Positions 16,601-29,721 of a stretch of DNA of 64,000 bases are shown here, piece after piece. The position numbers were made by a program, and so were the translations under genes. Below the pieces are notes generated by a model. That model searched no databases. It saw nothing but the letters and a program-made list of their open reading frames with translations, and was not told the origin of the DNA. Location: positions 17,554,021 to 17,618,020 of the forward strand of contig JAJLRJ010000013.1 in the NCBI GenBank assembly GCA_024195265.1, written 5' to 3'. Position 1 is the first letter of the stretch, and each line of letters starts with the position of its first letter. This DNA comes from Dendrophyllia cribrosa. Lineage: Eukaryota > Cnidaria > Anthozoa > Scleractinia > Dendrophylliidae.

Positions 16601-17373
16601 TGAACAACAGCGTATTCGGAAAAACAATGGAAAATATCAGAAAACGAGTAGATGTTAGATTAGTGACCGATGAAAAGAAACTATTAAAAATGGCTGCTAA
16701 ACCAACATATGTAAGCAGTAAGATCTTCAATAAAAACCTTGTAGCTGTGCATAAGATTAAAGAAACACTAACCCTAAACAGGCCGGCATATGTGGGTATG
16801 TGTATCCTAGATCTCAGCAAAACGCTAATGTATGATTTCCATTATAATTATATCAAACAAAAATACGGTAGTAAAGCAAAATTATTATTCACAGACACTG
16901 ACAGTCTCACATACGAAATTGAAGCTAAGGATGTGTATCAAGATTTTTGGAATGATAAAGACAAATTTGATAACAGCGACTACCCTGAAAGCTCACAATA
17001 TTTTGATAAAACTAATAAAAAAGTTATTGGTAAATTCAAAGATGAAGCCGCAGGAGTTCCTATTTGTGAATTTGTTGGGTTGCGATCCAAAATGTATAGT
17101 TACATAAAAGATAACCAAAAAGGAGGAAAGACAGCTAAGGGAATCAAAAAGAATATTATCAAATATAATATCAAGCATCAAGATTATAAAGAAACGTTAT
17201 TAGGAAATAAACAGATGCATCACAAAATGAAAACAATAAGAAGCCAAACTCATCAGCTTGGAACATATGAAATCAACAAAATATCACTCAGCTGCTTCGA
17301 TGATAAAAGGTATATATCAGATGATGGTATAAATTCATATGCTTATGGACATTATAAAATAAAAAAGAATTAA
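13621..17373 (+). CDS. Protein-primed family B DNA polymerase, interrupted by one in-frame TGA
   Basis: This polymerase replicates the element. One frame of 1251 codons is broken only by TGA at 14743-14745, giving pieces of 374 and 849 aa. The N-terminal ~100 residues carry four proline-arginine motifs (PVPAPR type). Around the stop is a zinc-finger-like cysteine/histidine cluster (HFCMYC before, CFSSERVLLNHKENC after). The second piece has exonuclease motifs YADFEAIV, FHNLRGYDSHF and YLKSDILLLAD, and polymerase motif A DANNLYGWAMS, NSVFGKTMENIRKR, and motif C TDTDS. The TGA removes nothing catalytic but separates the N-terminal region. It may be a recent nonsense mutation or a read-through codon. 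Preceded by TATATATAGATA and the shared upstream motif. Confidence 0.95.
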
Positions 17374-17497
17374 ATCAAAAAATAACTTTCCTTAATTTAA
17401 TCCTGTGTAGACTTCCTGTGTTTCCGAGAATTGTGCCACGCAAAGGATTCTATTATGTGGAATCACGCAATGAAATAAACGCACTTTGTTTTTATTA
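17374..17497. other. Right-end non-coding strip of the Polinton
   Basis: 124 bp between the PolB stop and the right TIR. No gene or repeat is seen except an AAACGCACT fragment near 17478. Confidence 0.5.
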
Positions 17498-17620
17498 ACA
17501 TATAGTTTCATTTGATTTTTCTATATTTTTTAATCCAACAGATGGGAAGTAGTTAAGACTTGGCATGGTATCAGATCAGTTTTGCAAAACTGATCTGGTA
17601 CCGCCAAGTCCTTAACTACT
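17498..17620 (-). repeat. Right terminal inverted repeat with terminal hairpin
   Basis: Reverse complement of 386-508. The outer 73 bp (17548-17620) form the same hairpin in inverted orientation, with the CAGTTTTGCAAAACTG centre. Confidence 0.95.
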
Positions 17621-17626
17621 AACCAA
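17621..17626. repeat. Right target-site duplication AACCAA
   Basis: Identical to 380-385 and directly abutting the last TIR base. Confidence 0.93.
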
Positions 17627-20600
17627 ATATACTAAACGGCACTCGAAAGCGTTAATTCCTCCTATCAGTTGAAGACCTTTTTCCTTAAATTAAAGAATCG
17701 ACAACATTGAGTCGAGAACAACAAGCCTATTATATCTTAATTTTGATCGTAAAGGAAAAATCTCCCAATTGGGGTAACACTATTCTAAAGCCGGTCTAAA
17801 ATGCTCTTACAAGAGCATAACATCTTTAAAAGATACACGTGTAAGAGCTAAACTCCAAAGATAAAGTAAACAACAGCACGAAACCTACAAGAGTCCTTTC
17901 TTAGTAGTGTGTGTTTTCTCTTTTCTTAAAAAAAATTGTAATTTAGTAATAGGGCATATAATTAGTTTACCTATATCTTGCCCTTCTCCATTTTTTTCTT
18001 TTCTTATCTTGTTAACTTAAAAAAATGTATGTAATAATAAAAAATGGATGGAGTTAATAAAAAGAAAACACTTTTAAAACGTAAAAAACGCTCCGGTAGC
18101 GAAACCGATTAACAAAATCCGTCAAGCTGGCCATTTGTGCATAATAAATACATATACGGCGAAAGAAAAATCACAAAATCGACCTCGCACAACTTTTCGA
18201 ATCTTCGCACAACTTTTTGACTCAAGATCTGCCAGTCGTCTTCCCCCTTTCCATCACCCATCGCGCTACCCTCGGTCGCGCTTCTCTCCTTCCGCGTCTC
18301 AGTATACTCGCGTGCGTCTCCCGCGTCTTGCCAAGACAGACGACTGGGTTCGAGTCAGGAGCAGATGTATCTAAATTGACTAGCAATTGATCATTAAGAA
18401 TATTGAAAAAGTATTTACATCTGAAAATACCCCGACTAGATATGACTTTTATATTTTTTTTTTGGTAAGAAACACGAAATACTTTCCAGGAAAAGTCGTC
18501 AAAAATACAAGAGTACGAGTAACAAGCTAGTCAACAATCTTTTTCAATGCCCCGTGATTATATTTTATTTACATTGTCAGTTGTCGTTTTTGGCGAGTTT
18601 TCCCGCGCAACTCAGTCTTAACATAAATGTTTAATAAAAAGCCACAAAATTAGGATTTTGAGTTCTTTTACAGTAGCATTTTTAAAATTTTTGCGGTGCA
18701 GCCGGAGCCATGGTCTCTATGTCCTCCATGTGCAAGACAAAAACAAATATTTTTCAATTAGTTTGTTGAATTTGCTAAACCGAGAATGCAAACCAGAGGT
18801 CTTTTGAACATTTGAACTGATAATTAAACTATATTTTAAGAATTCTTAAAAATGTAAATTCGGCTGCAATGTTGGTGTACCAAAGTGTAGACCAACATGG
18901 CGGACGCATACAAAATTGTCTAATTTTCGAAATATTATTTTCCTCATAACTCGGTTATTAAAGGTTGTCGAGCTTTAAAATTTTGCTAAGTCGTTTCAAT
19001 TGGCATTCTCTGCAACATCTTGTATCTGGTGTTGCTTTTAAAACCAGATAAACAAACTGCTTAGAAAATCAAAACGATCGATTGTTATTTGGAGTGACAC
19101 TGTTCTCCTAACGAAATTGCTAGCGATTTTAAAGTCATGTATACAAAACTTTTAAAACAGTAACTATTAAACTGCTTATTGTTCCACTAATGGAACTGAA
19201 AATTCTGACACAATCGCTGAGGTCAAGCTGGGATCAACCAACAAAGGACCTGTTTCAGTTTTTTTTATTGTAGCATCTCCCGAAATTCCGATCGGAGAAC
19301 AGTATCACTCAAAAAACAGGCTCCCTGTGGGGAGCATGTGTCTACTGCACGACCTTAATGTAACCTAATAAGCATTGTTTTAGTTTTATCCTCTCACCTT
19401 CATGTCATTGATGGCAAAACAACAAGAATTGAATAAAGAACATGGCAAATGCGTTCATCTCTGTGTTCTGCATTAAAAAAGAAAATTATATTCTGAATTC
19501 ATTTTTCAAACAATGTAGAAGGGTCAGGTGGGAAATTATATGTATATGTCTTTTGCTTCAGCTAATATGGGATGGATTTGACCAAGCACCATGGGGTTAA
19601 TATGCAGTTTCCAAGAACAAAATATCTCTTCTTGCCCTGCTTGAATAAATTGACCTGCTGTTGATTACCCTTATATAGTCATGCCCACCAACATTCTAGT
19701 GTACAGCTGTACTGTCATGGCATATCATATTTCTTATTTGAACAACTAGCTGGAAATCAGTGTTTTTATACGACATCTCACCTGAATTACTCCACACTGA
19801 TAGCAAGTGCATAATATGAAACATTCATGTATGTGACCTGTAGTCAAAGAAATAATGCAAATGATTAGTTACCTAATGGAAGGGATAGATACGGTTTTTT
19901 TTTTCAACTCTCAAGGCTGTCATTAGTCTGCATGTAGCCACCAACTGGCTATCAAACCGTCACTAGATTACATATTACGCATGGCTCATGCTGTCTGGTA
20001 ATTTCTCTTAATATACTGTACCATAAAATTAAGAAAAAAATAGTCCTCTATAACAAATTATATTCCTGCAGACATTAAGGTCATACTGTGTATATTTGCA
20101 TGTTTGTAAAGACTTTCTCCTCTTCTGAGTAGACAATTACATCACTTATATTATTGCTGATATCTAGATATCTTTAGATGATGTTTTTTGTTGAACTGAT
20201 TCACAAATTCAAGCAGTTTATGAACGTCACTTAAAGACATTCAGCTCAGAGCAATTTTCTTTTATAAATATAAACAAGGACAGGATTTTTTTTAATCTTA
20301 TGGTACATATTACCCAGCATATCAGAGCCATTTTTGCTAGCTGCCATCTGCTCAAGAACATTAACCATAGAGCTAGCATCTGCTAACAATTTTCGCATGG
20401 CCATCTGCTCATTCTTTTTTATTAAGAAGTGCTGGCACAGTCAAACTATTATAGTACCATTTTTGCTAGCTGCCATCTGCTTATTCTTTATTGTGGAGAA
20501 AAGCTGGTACAGTCAAACTATTAGTACCATTATATGGTATAAGACTTTGTGACAATTTCTATGAATGTATGAAAAAGCTTTCACGTTGTTTCCAGACAAT

Positions 20601-20900
20601 GTCATCATGTCTGGCATTTTACCTCGCAATGTAATCAATCAACTGTGACAATGAATGTGACAACTGATACCATTAAGCACTCAAACTGACTCGGCTGAAA
20701 GTGAAATAGCAAAAACTGATTGATTGATGGCAATTAATGCTGGTTTTGAAACCATGCAAAACACTAAGTTCCTTCCTCATGCATCTCATGTTCTGTACAT
20801 TTATACACAAAGTGATGTCTGGTTTCTCTCACTCTTCTTTTGCCTGGGCAATGTTGCTCACACTGTTTCCACATTTTTTATGTCAATTAATTTCGATAAT
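17627..20900. other. Gene-poor right flank
   Basis: About 3.3 kb of AT-rich DNA without a credible coding frame. The only structure seen is a direct duplication of about 125 bp (20330-20450 and 20455-20540) containing TTTTTGCTAGCTGCCATCTG. Confidence 0.5.
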
Positions 20901-20968
20901 AGATATCACAGACTTTGTCAGGCTTCACACTGCACTACTGACTCACGGATTGTGCCCACTCCACGAGT

Positions 20969-23900
20969 CTACGGAATGTCTCTTCCTCGTACGCTGGTGA
21001 GAGAGACTGTCGATTTCGAGTTTCTTCTGTTAGTGAGCGTAGTCTGACCATTTCTCTTGCTCGAGCCCGAGTTGTGGCTGCGTCCACTGCACGGAGACTC
21101 TTCATCTGCAAGGAAGTCCTCGTGGAATGCAAAATCGGGATCGATCCCTTGGCCACCCGAAGATTTAGCCCGTGATAACGCAACAAACAACGCGCCAGGA
21201 TTTTTTGCTTCAAAGTTGTGCATTCCTGGGTGAATGACAATATACCGGAAAGGCTCTCCAGTACCAACGGTCATTCCCTGGCATTTATGGATGGTCATGC
21301 CCCATGCCAGTCTAAGAGGAATTTGAAGACGCTTGCACCGACAGGAGCATTCCATGGAACGACTTATGGGTACGATTGGCATGACTGCAAGATCTTGATG
21401 AATGAAGGGAGGTCCGGTATAGCTTGAAAACCGTACCATCACAACATCAGGAAGGGGTGGAGGATCATCACTAGGTTTAGCACCATCTAAGTAGACTATA
21501 TCCACAACTGTTCCTACTGCACCTTTAATTAGCCCCCATTCCGCTTTTATATTTGCCACAAGCATTACCTTGCTGTCATGGCAAAGGTACAGAAGTGGTA
21601 ACAGTCCACCTGCCTTGTTGCTGTCAGCATTCTGTGCATGACGGCCACTGTTGGTCGCTTTGATTTTGGCAACGGGATGATGTGGCGATTTATTACACTC
21701 AAGTAGCTTCACTTTATTTCGGTCCCACTCAAGGCGGTGTGTGGGAAAAACGAAAAGACCGTGCGCATCCATCCTACGTAAGAGTTCTTCACCATGACTT
21801 CTGCGTAAATTGTGCCACTGAAATTTTTGTAGCCACTGTACTTGCCCTGGAGTTGTAGAGTATGTTCGCATTGACATCAACACATCTCGTAACTGTTGTT
21901 CTGAATCTGCTTGCCGAATGATTTGTGTGAGCTCAGCAGCGGTGTCAAAACCTGTCCATACCAAACGACCATGATTAGATGGAGCACCGCGTGAGTCAGA
22001 AATATAGGTCGGTGTGTCACATACGGGAGGTAGCTGGACATCATCTCCGAGTAAGACAACAACAGGAACGCCTCCCCAGGGCTCCTCTGAATTAGCTTCT
22101 TTATACATTCCATAGCGCATGTGCTGTTCTATCCATCCCAGCATGGTACGTCCAAACATAGAACGCTCGTCTCCCACAAGGACCTTCAGATTTTTGCATT
22201 TCTCTTGAATCTTCCGAAGAGAAGAAACTGTTAACTCATTTCAGGATTTTGCTCCAGTCGGGATTTGAAGAAAGCTGTGAGCAGTGCTACCTTGCACTAG
22301 ATATGCAGAGTTTCCAGTTGGCGTGATGACCTGGATGGCATCGTTAGTTCCAAATACTTGTCGCACCAAGCGTTGGATGCACTTGATCATGTAGGATTTG
22401 CCTCTTCCACCTGTTCCTGAAACAACAAGTCGCAATGGTACAAAATCTTGAGGGTGCTCGATGTAGTTCCGCAGGGTCATCAAAATCAAGCTTACTATGG
22501 ATTTCTGCTCTGTGTTAAGTGTTAATGGGCACACATCTGGTAAAAGCAAGCTTCCATTCTCTGACCTGCTTTGTTCAACTTCTTGGATGCGATCCTCCAG
22601 CCATTTCTTGGCATCATGGTCTTCAGGGAGTTAAAGAGTGGTGCTGCTCCAGTCATACTCTTCTCCGCCATCGTCATATTGGAAATCTTCTTCCACTCCT
22701 TCGTAGCATTGATTCTGACCAGCATAAATATCAACCCAATCTGGTTGCTGCACTGCATCTACTGGTTTATTCTCTTCATCATCATCTTCGTAGAAGTCTT
22801 CTGCATGCCCCTCTGCCTGACGTTGCGCTTTCAGGACTTGAGCCTTAACAAATGTGGGACAGTAGTCTGTCAGCAGGAATGATTCAAAGCGCTCAATCCA
22901 CGAGGTCTCGTCATCCTTCATTTCTTGAATTGTAAACCAGCTGGGCCAGTGGAGGAGGACCATGGTCCTGCAGTAGTCTTCCTGAAGAGGCCACGTAGCA
23001 TGAGTGGCACCTCCACTTACCACGGGTACCTTCCCATTCTTTGATGCAAACTTGTACCAAGAACAAAGCTCATCATGTGGTCTGGCAAGGTATTTGACTA
23101 ATGAACTGCTGGAGGTAGCTGTGTCACCATTACGTTCCAGGCGCCTTGAACCTTTTAGTGATAAGTATGAAAATTGTCGACTGCATCGCCAGAGTGCTAA
23201 TCCGCTTAGCTCAAATGAGGCCTCTGGACCACTAATGTCTCGTCGTCCAACAGTCTTCATTAGCATCCGGGCACAAATCGATCTTCTAGACACCTCGTCA
23301 GCTACTTCAACAGCATTAAGCATGTCCTTGAAGAGGTTTACAGTTGCCCCTGTTGGTTCATTGCCCTTGCAAGCATATCCGCACACATAGTCAGTGACAC
23401 CAATGATTTCATCTGTACTGGGGCTGTCGGGATCAGAGTTGGACAATATCAAGCTCATGTCACAGTTAGCCCTCCATGCTTGCAGGTGATACCGTGAGTG
23501 CTGTATTACACGCGGATGATCTCGTGGTAGCTCAAGGCGAGAAGCTCCATTACGGTCCTTGACAATCTCTGGAGTAGTACGAGGTTCCTTACCGCGGTTA
23601 AACTCTGATCCAAATTTCATGCGACACACGCTTTCTTTTTGGTTGCAAACCAGGTCCTGGGTGACGAGGAGTTCTCAAACAGCAATCGGAGCAGGCATGA
23701 ATTCCGACACGATTTACCAACTGCAGATGATCTTCAAGCAATGCATCTTGTGTTGATGCAATATCCATAAGCATCTTCATTAATGGACTTCTTCATCTGG
23801 TAAAGGTTCAGCTGAACCCTCAGGTGGTGGCCAAAATTCCTTCCTTGGCTCTCCATTCTCATCACTACCAGCTGGATGTGATGCCGTCATGTCAAAGTTT

Positions 23901-24283
23901 TGTTCTGCCCACTGACTCAGCCGAGAAGTATATTCCTCTGTATCACACCCTTCTTCTGTAGCTTCATGGAGAAGCTGGTGGGGTTCTCTGTCATGTCTCC
24001 AGCTCAGCTGATGCCAATGAATTTGTCCACGGGATTTGGCAAAATCATATCGGTACCAGTAGTCAGTAACACCAAACACGGGCTTCACCACCTTGTCATG
24101 GTATGCGTGAGTGCGCATATCAAAGTAACTTACCACAACATGAGTGCTCTCTTGAACTGCCTTGAACCGTGCATTGCTGTCTTCTTGCAGATCAACTGTT
24201 TTACCAGTGGTCTGCACAATGTACTGCTCCAGAAGTCTTCTAAGGGGAGGGAAGTAGAATTCTGCACAGCTTCCAGTCATGAA
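20969..24283 (-). pseudogene. Helitron Rep/PIF1-like helicase, C-terminal two-thirds, decayed
   Basis: Minus-strand frames lie in order 24283 to 20969. First is a Helitron Rep block (GSCAEFYFPPLRRLLEQYI; FAKSRGQIHWHQL, which fits the HUH relaxase motif). Next is a cysteine segment (HACSDCCLRTPRHPGPG), then the long linker with DYVCGYACKGNEPT. Last is a PIF1-like helicase with Walker A GTGGRGKS (about 22420), GDDVQLPPV, GMTIHKCQGMT and FVALSRAKS. Rolling-circle transposition is the family role. Frameshifts near 23620, 22600 and 22240 break the gene. The N-terminal part lies at 36930-38352 on the same strand; the missing junction falls exactly at the edges of a 12.65 kb insertion. The element is a dead copy. 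Confidence 0.85.
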
Positions 24284-24316
24284 TCAAAGGGCTCTTCAAG
24301 CCATCTCGTTAATGCG

Positions 24317-25640
24317 TTAGAAGGTGAGGTTAATAAAAAAATAGGCAGTCTATGACTGCATGTAGCTTACTGCGCCTGTTATTACTTAGATTATCGTAGG
24401 TTTCCCCCCCCCCTTGCCCCCTGGATTTCCAAGCCGAGAGACCCCCCTCTCCTGCCCGGATTTGCAATAAAGTTTTGGAAGCCCTAAATTTACAGGTAAT
24501 GAGAAAAAAAATATATGTAATCGCATTCAGAAGATTTTGTTTTTATAACTTTCAAAACCGTCACGAGTGCTATAAATTGGTGAAACATTTTAAAAATAAA
24601 TATTGCGTGACGCATCATGACCCCCCCCCCTCCCTCGTGATTTCAAGACTAAATCGAAGTGAAATTTTTCTAGTTCCTAATAACTGCTTTGATTTTGCCA
24701 TGTATTAGTTTTTCCTGGCTTTATAGCTTATTCAAAGTGTTGTCGCAAATACACAATATTTCCTTGAATGAAAATGTCTTTCCCTTGAATAAAAGAGTTA
24801 AACGCTTATCAGAATTCAGTGATTTTCTGCTTCCGGAAGGCTTAGCGATTTTTTTATCCTAATTGCAGCGCTAGCGTCTGCGAATTATATTATAAACATC
24901 ACATAATATTTAAATTCAGCAACCTACTTTATTATATCTAGTGTTTTCTAAAATTTCCGACTTTTCATGTGCATATAGAATGCAATTCTTATGCAGTTTA
25001 GTTTAGTCTCAAGAGGAAAACGCGTCAAATTATCGCATCAAGGAAACTGTCGGCCACGCAAATTTCTTCAGCATCTGGCGAATTTCTCGCTCGACCGATT
25101 GTGGTCAAGTTTTCTAAATATTTGTCAAAAGCTACTAATAAGACAAAGAAACAGTCTATGAAATGTTTCTTACAAAATAAATGGACATTAAAAAATGTGA
25201 CTTTCTTTACCGTATTTTTCCAGGAATGCTTGAAAATTCTTAGTAAAGTCTGCCGCTTCGAGTATAAATTCTGAAAGAAGACATGTCCTCACTTGTGACA
25301 AATTTCATCGCTTTCAGCTCTCAAACCACCACTACAAAGGCAAAAAATCTTCTAAAGGACTTTTTCTTTCCATTTCGAAGTCTTAAAAGGCGTGCTTTCA
25401 TTCCGGTTATGCAAAATGAACGTCTACAAAATGAAAGCGTGGAGTTCACGGCCGGCCATATTTGTTAGAAATCTGATAGTCTTCTGAGGGAACATTTGAT
25501 TCGGGCCATTCGAAGCTATCCTCGACAAACGTTGAACAACCGACGAGGTTGCGAAGCTATCCTCGACAAACGTTGAACAACCGACGAGGTTCTAAAACAA
25601 AAAAGGAGTTAAGATCGGGGAATATCGGGTCAAAATCGGC

Positions 25641-25676
<36 letters not shown>

Positions 25677-26800
25677 TCGCAGTACACTTGTGGCAAGTCT
25701 AAAATTTAGGAAGGCAGTGAATATGCAATAACCTAAGGTAATATAGAATTGGAAAAAGCGTGTTTTTTGGAAGTGAATTGTTGATACATATTCTGGGGGG
25801 GGGGGGGGGGGGGGGGGGTGGGAGTACTCCCGACAATTAAGGGTGGGTGTGTGCCGCCTGAAGCATCAAAAGCAACCATTATAAACAATTGATAATTTTG
25901 TTTTACGAAATAATAGATTTCAATATATATTTTCTTGCTTTAAGTCTGCTATATTCTTTGCTAATTGAGCTACGTTGAGCACTCTAAGGCAACTCTCTTG
26001 CGTCAGGATTTCAATGCGATAAAGCTACGTTGAGCACTCTAAGGTATCTGCCTTGTCTGCTTCACGATTTGAATGTGATGGGAATAACACACCGACTGAT
26101 TGATATTCCTCTTCTTTTTATAAGCGGAGAACGTTTTCTCTGTCTTGCTTGCCACTAAAATAATACATTGTCTTTTTGTTTGTTTTGTCAATTAGCTCCC
26201 ATATAGTGCCAATATTTTTCCTTTAAAAAAAATCAACACGCTGAAATCGCTTATAATGCTTGCTTGATAAACTTTTGTTAACTAAATCAGCAAAATTATT
26301 ACGTCTTTTGCATACTATTGCATAATCAAACCGTAATGGCAATGGTTCAGTGTTCCAAAATAGAACAAAAGCCAAATCCATACTCTTGCACAATCAAACG
26401 GGAAAATTTTTAGTTAGCTGAAATCTCACCTCTCTTGCATACTATTGCATAATCATGACACCTCAACATTTAATAACCATTCAAAATTGAAATTTCTCTT
26501 TAATAATCAAACCGTAATAGGAATGATTCAGTATTCCAATGACTACTGAAAAGGGACATTAACGTTAATTTTGCAGAAAAGCAAATCCATTGTATAATAC
26601 AATCAAATTAGGCCCCTTCACGAGCGACGCATGAAAATAGAATGCGTGTTTTATTTCCGATTTGACAGCCTTGTCAGATAAATGACCACAAGTTGCTTCT
26701 TATTGTCTAAAATTAATTGCCGACTCGCTTAAGCTACCTGCTTTAGTGGCTTAAATTTAAGTAGAATTTAACTCAATTAAGCTGACTCGATCGCTTAACT
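24317..26800. other. Non-coding part of the Helentron-like insertion
   Basis: No gene recognised. It contains a G24 homopolymer at 25795-25818, a direct duplication of about 45 bp (25510-25550 and 25553-25593, AGCTATCCTCGACAAACG) and two copies of AGCTACGTTGAGCACTCTAA (25969, 26023). Confidence 0.5.
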
Positions 26801-26808
26801 TTAAGCAA

Positions 26809-27095
26809 ATTGGAAAACCAACTCTTTTGCTCTTCATGGTTAGTCATCAACGTATCGCAGAACATTCCTCATAATTTTTCTTTTCACGAACATTTCCGGT
26901 TGTCACTCGCTAAGCGACTTGAAAAATCGCTCTTCAGGGTTAGTCATCCCGGGTACACAACGTATCACAGAACATTCCTGACAATTTTTCTTTTCACGAC
27001 ATTTCCACTTGTCACTCGCTAACCGACTTAAAAAATCGCTCCTCGCGGTTAATCTTCCCGAGTAGACAAGGTATCGCAGAACATTCCTGCCAATT
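26809..27095 (+). repeat. Tandem repeat of ~115 bp, about 2.5 copies
   Basis: Units share CGCAGAACATTCCT, TTTTTCTTTTCACGA and TTGTCACTCGCTAA. Non-coding. A second local duplication with CTTCGTCGAGCGCGGAAAAT follows at 27230-27450. Confidence 0.7.
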
Positions 27096-29089
27096 TCTAG
27101 AATTTTCTATCAATTTTCTATTTAAGTGCTTAAAACCACAAAAACGATAAATACAAGATAAGAAACAATCTGTCAGGCGATGAGGTCATAGCTTTAAAAC
27201 ATTTGTAAAACAACTCTGCTATAAACCCGCGTATAAACCTCAGAAAGCGGACAAACATACAAGGTGAAATTTCTTAGCTTCGTCGAGCGCGGAAAATGTC
27301 AGCTATAAACCTCAAAAAGCAAACAAAGATACAGGGTGAAATTTGTTAGCTTCGTCGAGCGCGGAAAATGTCAAAGCGCAACTCACCCAAATCACTGTAA
27401 ATAAGAACTGTACGCGAAAAATGTCAAAGCGCAACTCACGCAAATCACTGTAAATAAGAACTGTAATACCCTTGTGGTGAGGTCATAGCTCTAAGAACTG
27501 TAATACCTTTGTGGTAACGTAACGTAAGACATAACAAGTTCATGACAATTCAATACCCTAGGGAAATTAACAATAGGTCCGGGGTGCCCCTCAAAAATTT
27601 TAGTGGCGGAATGTGACGCACTTCTTGAAATCCTAACCTGTTTAACCCACCGTATCCTCGGTGCCCTAATATAGCTTCTATAAAAAAGAAATAAGTAACC
27701 CCCCCGGACAAATGTGACCCTCCACGGGATTTCAGGGAATAAGGTGAACGCACGCACACGGCACGCTCGCACGCTAAAACAAAAGAACCCACTTTTAACA
27801 CGTTAGCTACGTGTTAGCCATTTGCCTCATTAACGTCGTAGCCATTGTTTTGCTTCGCACGATAGCGACAAAGAAACGTGTTACCTTTGCGTGTAATAGT
27901 TTGCACGATAATAACACGATGACCGTGTCAAAATTATAGCACGATGTCTAGCATGCTCGTACAAAAGGAATTGAGATCTAAAGTTCGTTCGCTTTGCGTT
28001 ACAGGTTGTATGAGTACGTCGAAAGCATTTTAAACTTACTTGTGGAAGTAGTCATCGGCACGCGATATCGATCGATGAACCGAACACTTTCGCCAGAATG
28101 TCAACTTGGTTTCCATCGGCATCCTTTACTGCATTTGTTCGGGCTTCTTTTCTAGGAACTATTGCAAAATTAAAATGCCTCCGCTGGTAAATACACCGAA
28201 TGAACAAAGTTTATTTTCGAATTAAGGCGAGAAATATCAGAGCGGACTAATTTTAAAAGCTTACAATTTGAGATGTTTTCCTTTGTTGCGTACGAAGTGA
28301 ATAATTGTGTGATTTCTCGAAGACTGCTTCCATCAATTTACGTCGCGAATGCTACATGAATTCATTTTTAGTTCGGTTATTTACTTCATAATCACTTGCT
28401 AATGCAATCCAGCCCCATATCTACCGTACGTGCTCCTTTCATATCAAGCGATACTCGAGTAAAGTCCTTGAGCAATCGACCGCGATTCGTCCCCAGGTCT
28501 TCTCGTTCATACAGGGAAATACGCCTAGTCGTTTTCTACTTTAACAAAGCATGCCGACATCACTGATTCTCTTCACGCCTTTGACGCCTTTCTGCGAACA
28601 ATACTGTCACGGCAACGAGTAAGTTTCATTTGGGTATCTGCTTGAGTGTTTCAATATAATTGTGTTGTGTAGTTGCGAGACAAATACGTTTGACAAAACA
28701 TTGTTTACCGTCACTCAAATTTCACTTGAAGAGGTTTAAGTAACAAAATAGCAAGGGAAATTATTATAGCTGATGTTAAATTGAAGCGAGCAAATTGTGG
28801 TCAATCAAAATAGTCCACGAGCAGGCTCCATTGTTTGGTTTTCGCGCAAGTGTCTCATGTGAGGTACATGTACCTGGTGAGCAATGCATAACTCGCGGCT
28901 TCATCGCTCACATAAAATATCGTATATTTTAGCCTGCTGCTCTGAGCCAATCAGAAACAAGAAAATAACGTAGCCTGCCAATCAGAACTCATCCTCGGAG
29001 ACGCGCAGTTTTCTTGCTGGCTGGCAGTACTTCAAGCGCTGTTTCTTACTTGAGGCTGCAAAGCTTTTTCTTAACATTATAACGACAAA

Positions 29090-29525
29090 ATGGCTGAAAA
29101 ACCTATTAACGAAGAAGCAAATTCTCAGTCTTGGCGGCTAGAAGAATCCATACCCAAACACACGAGAAAACACAACGGCGAAGTGAATGTAAGTTTGTCT
29201 TCGTCTAACAAAACTCGCTAAGTTCACTCAGGCAATTATTATTTTTTGTAATTTATTAACTTTTATTAGTTTTTTACACTTAAATAATAAATAAAACAAC
29301 TACGAATTACAATGTTACAACAAATTACACTAATAAACTCCGGCAATTATGCCAAACTGTCAGTTTACAATTTACTAGCCCTTTACGCGGTTAAAAAGGG
29401 CTAATACAGTTAATTACCTTTATCACTTCTAAATGACTATTTGTTTGCTGTTTATGGAATTCTGTAATTTCTCTTTTCAGACCCAACAATTTGCAGTACG
29501 TTGCGAAGAAAGTCAAACTACATAA
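29090..29525 (+). CDS. Small two-exon gene, unknown function
   Basis: Exon 1 (29090-29188, 33 codons, MAEKPINEEANSQSWRLEE ...) ends at GTAAGT. Exon 2 (29481-29525) follows a pyrimidine-rich acceptor TTTCTCTTTTCAG and continues in phase (TQQFAVRCEESQTT) to a stop, giving 47 aa. Perfect phase and consensus splice sites support it, but the protein is short and I recognise no domain. It could be the 5' piece of a captured host gene. It is convergent with the BEN gene inside the Helentron-like insertion. Confidence 0.4.
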
Positions 29526-29721
29526 ATTCAAAGCACAATTTTTATATTTAAGCTTAAGTATTATTTAAGGTACAGTATTATCCATTTTAATTAACTAATC
29601 ATTGTGGTTGTTTTACAGGGAAAAATCGGATGAAACCTACATTACACAACAAATATAACAAAAGCTATTAAAAGTTACCAGTTCAAAATAAATTCGGCTT
29701 AAACCCCATTATATTCTGTGT

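Larger units (their letters stand above)
386..17620. mobile_element. Maverick/Polinton (adintovirus-like) element, 17.2 kb
   Basis: The element is delimited by terminal inverted repeats starting AGTAG and ending CTACT, and flanked by the same 6-bp sequence AACCAA on both sides (380-385, 17621-17626). A 6-bp duplication and AG-starting termini are hallmarks of Polintons. Inside are the family core genes: protein-primed PolB, DDE integrase, adenain-like protease, packaging ATPase, double-jelly-roll major capsid and penton-like minor capsid. Genes from 6257 to 17373 all run rightward; the 2TM, unknown, fibre and ATPase genes run leftward; the VLTF3-like gene runs rightward at the left end. The two TIR copies differ by about one base in 123, so insertion looks recent. 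Coding damage is limited to a MITE in the fibre gene and one in-frame TGA in PolB. Confidence 0.97.

Noticed and set aside
20724..21047. Plus-strand ORFs over the helicase 3' end
   Set aside because: Antisense to the clear PIF1-like helicase frame.
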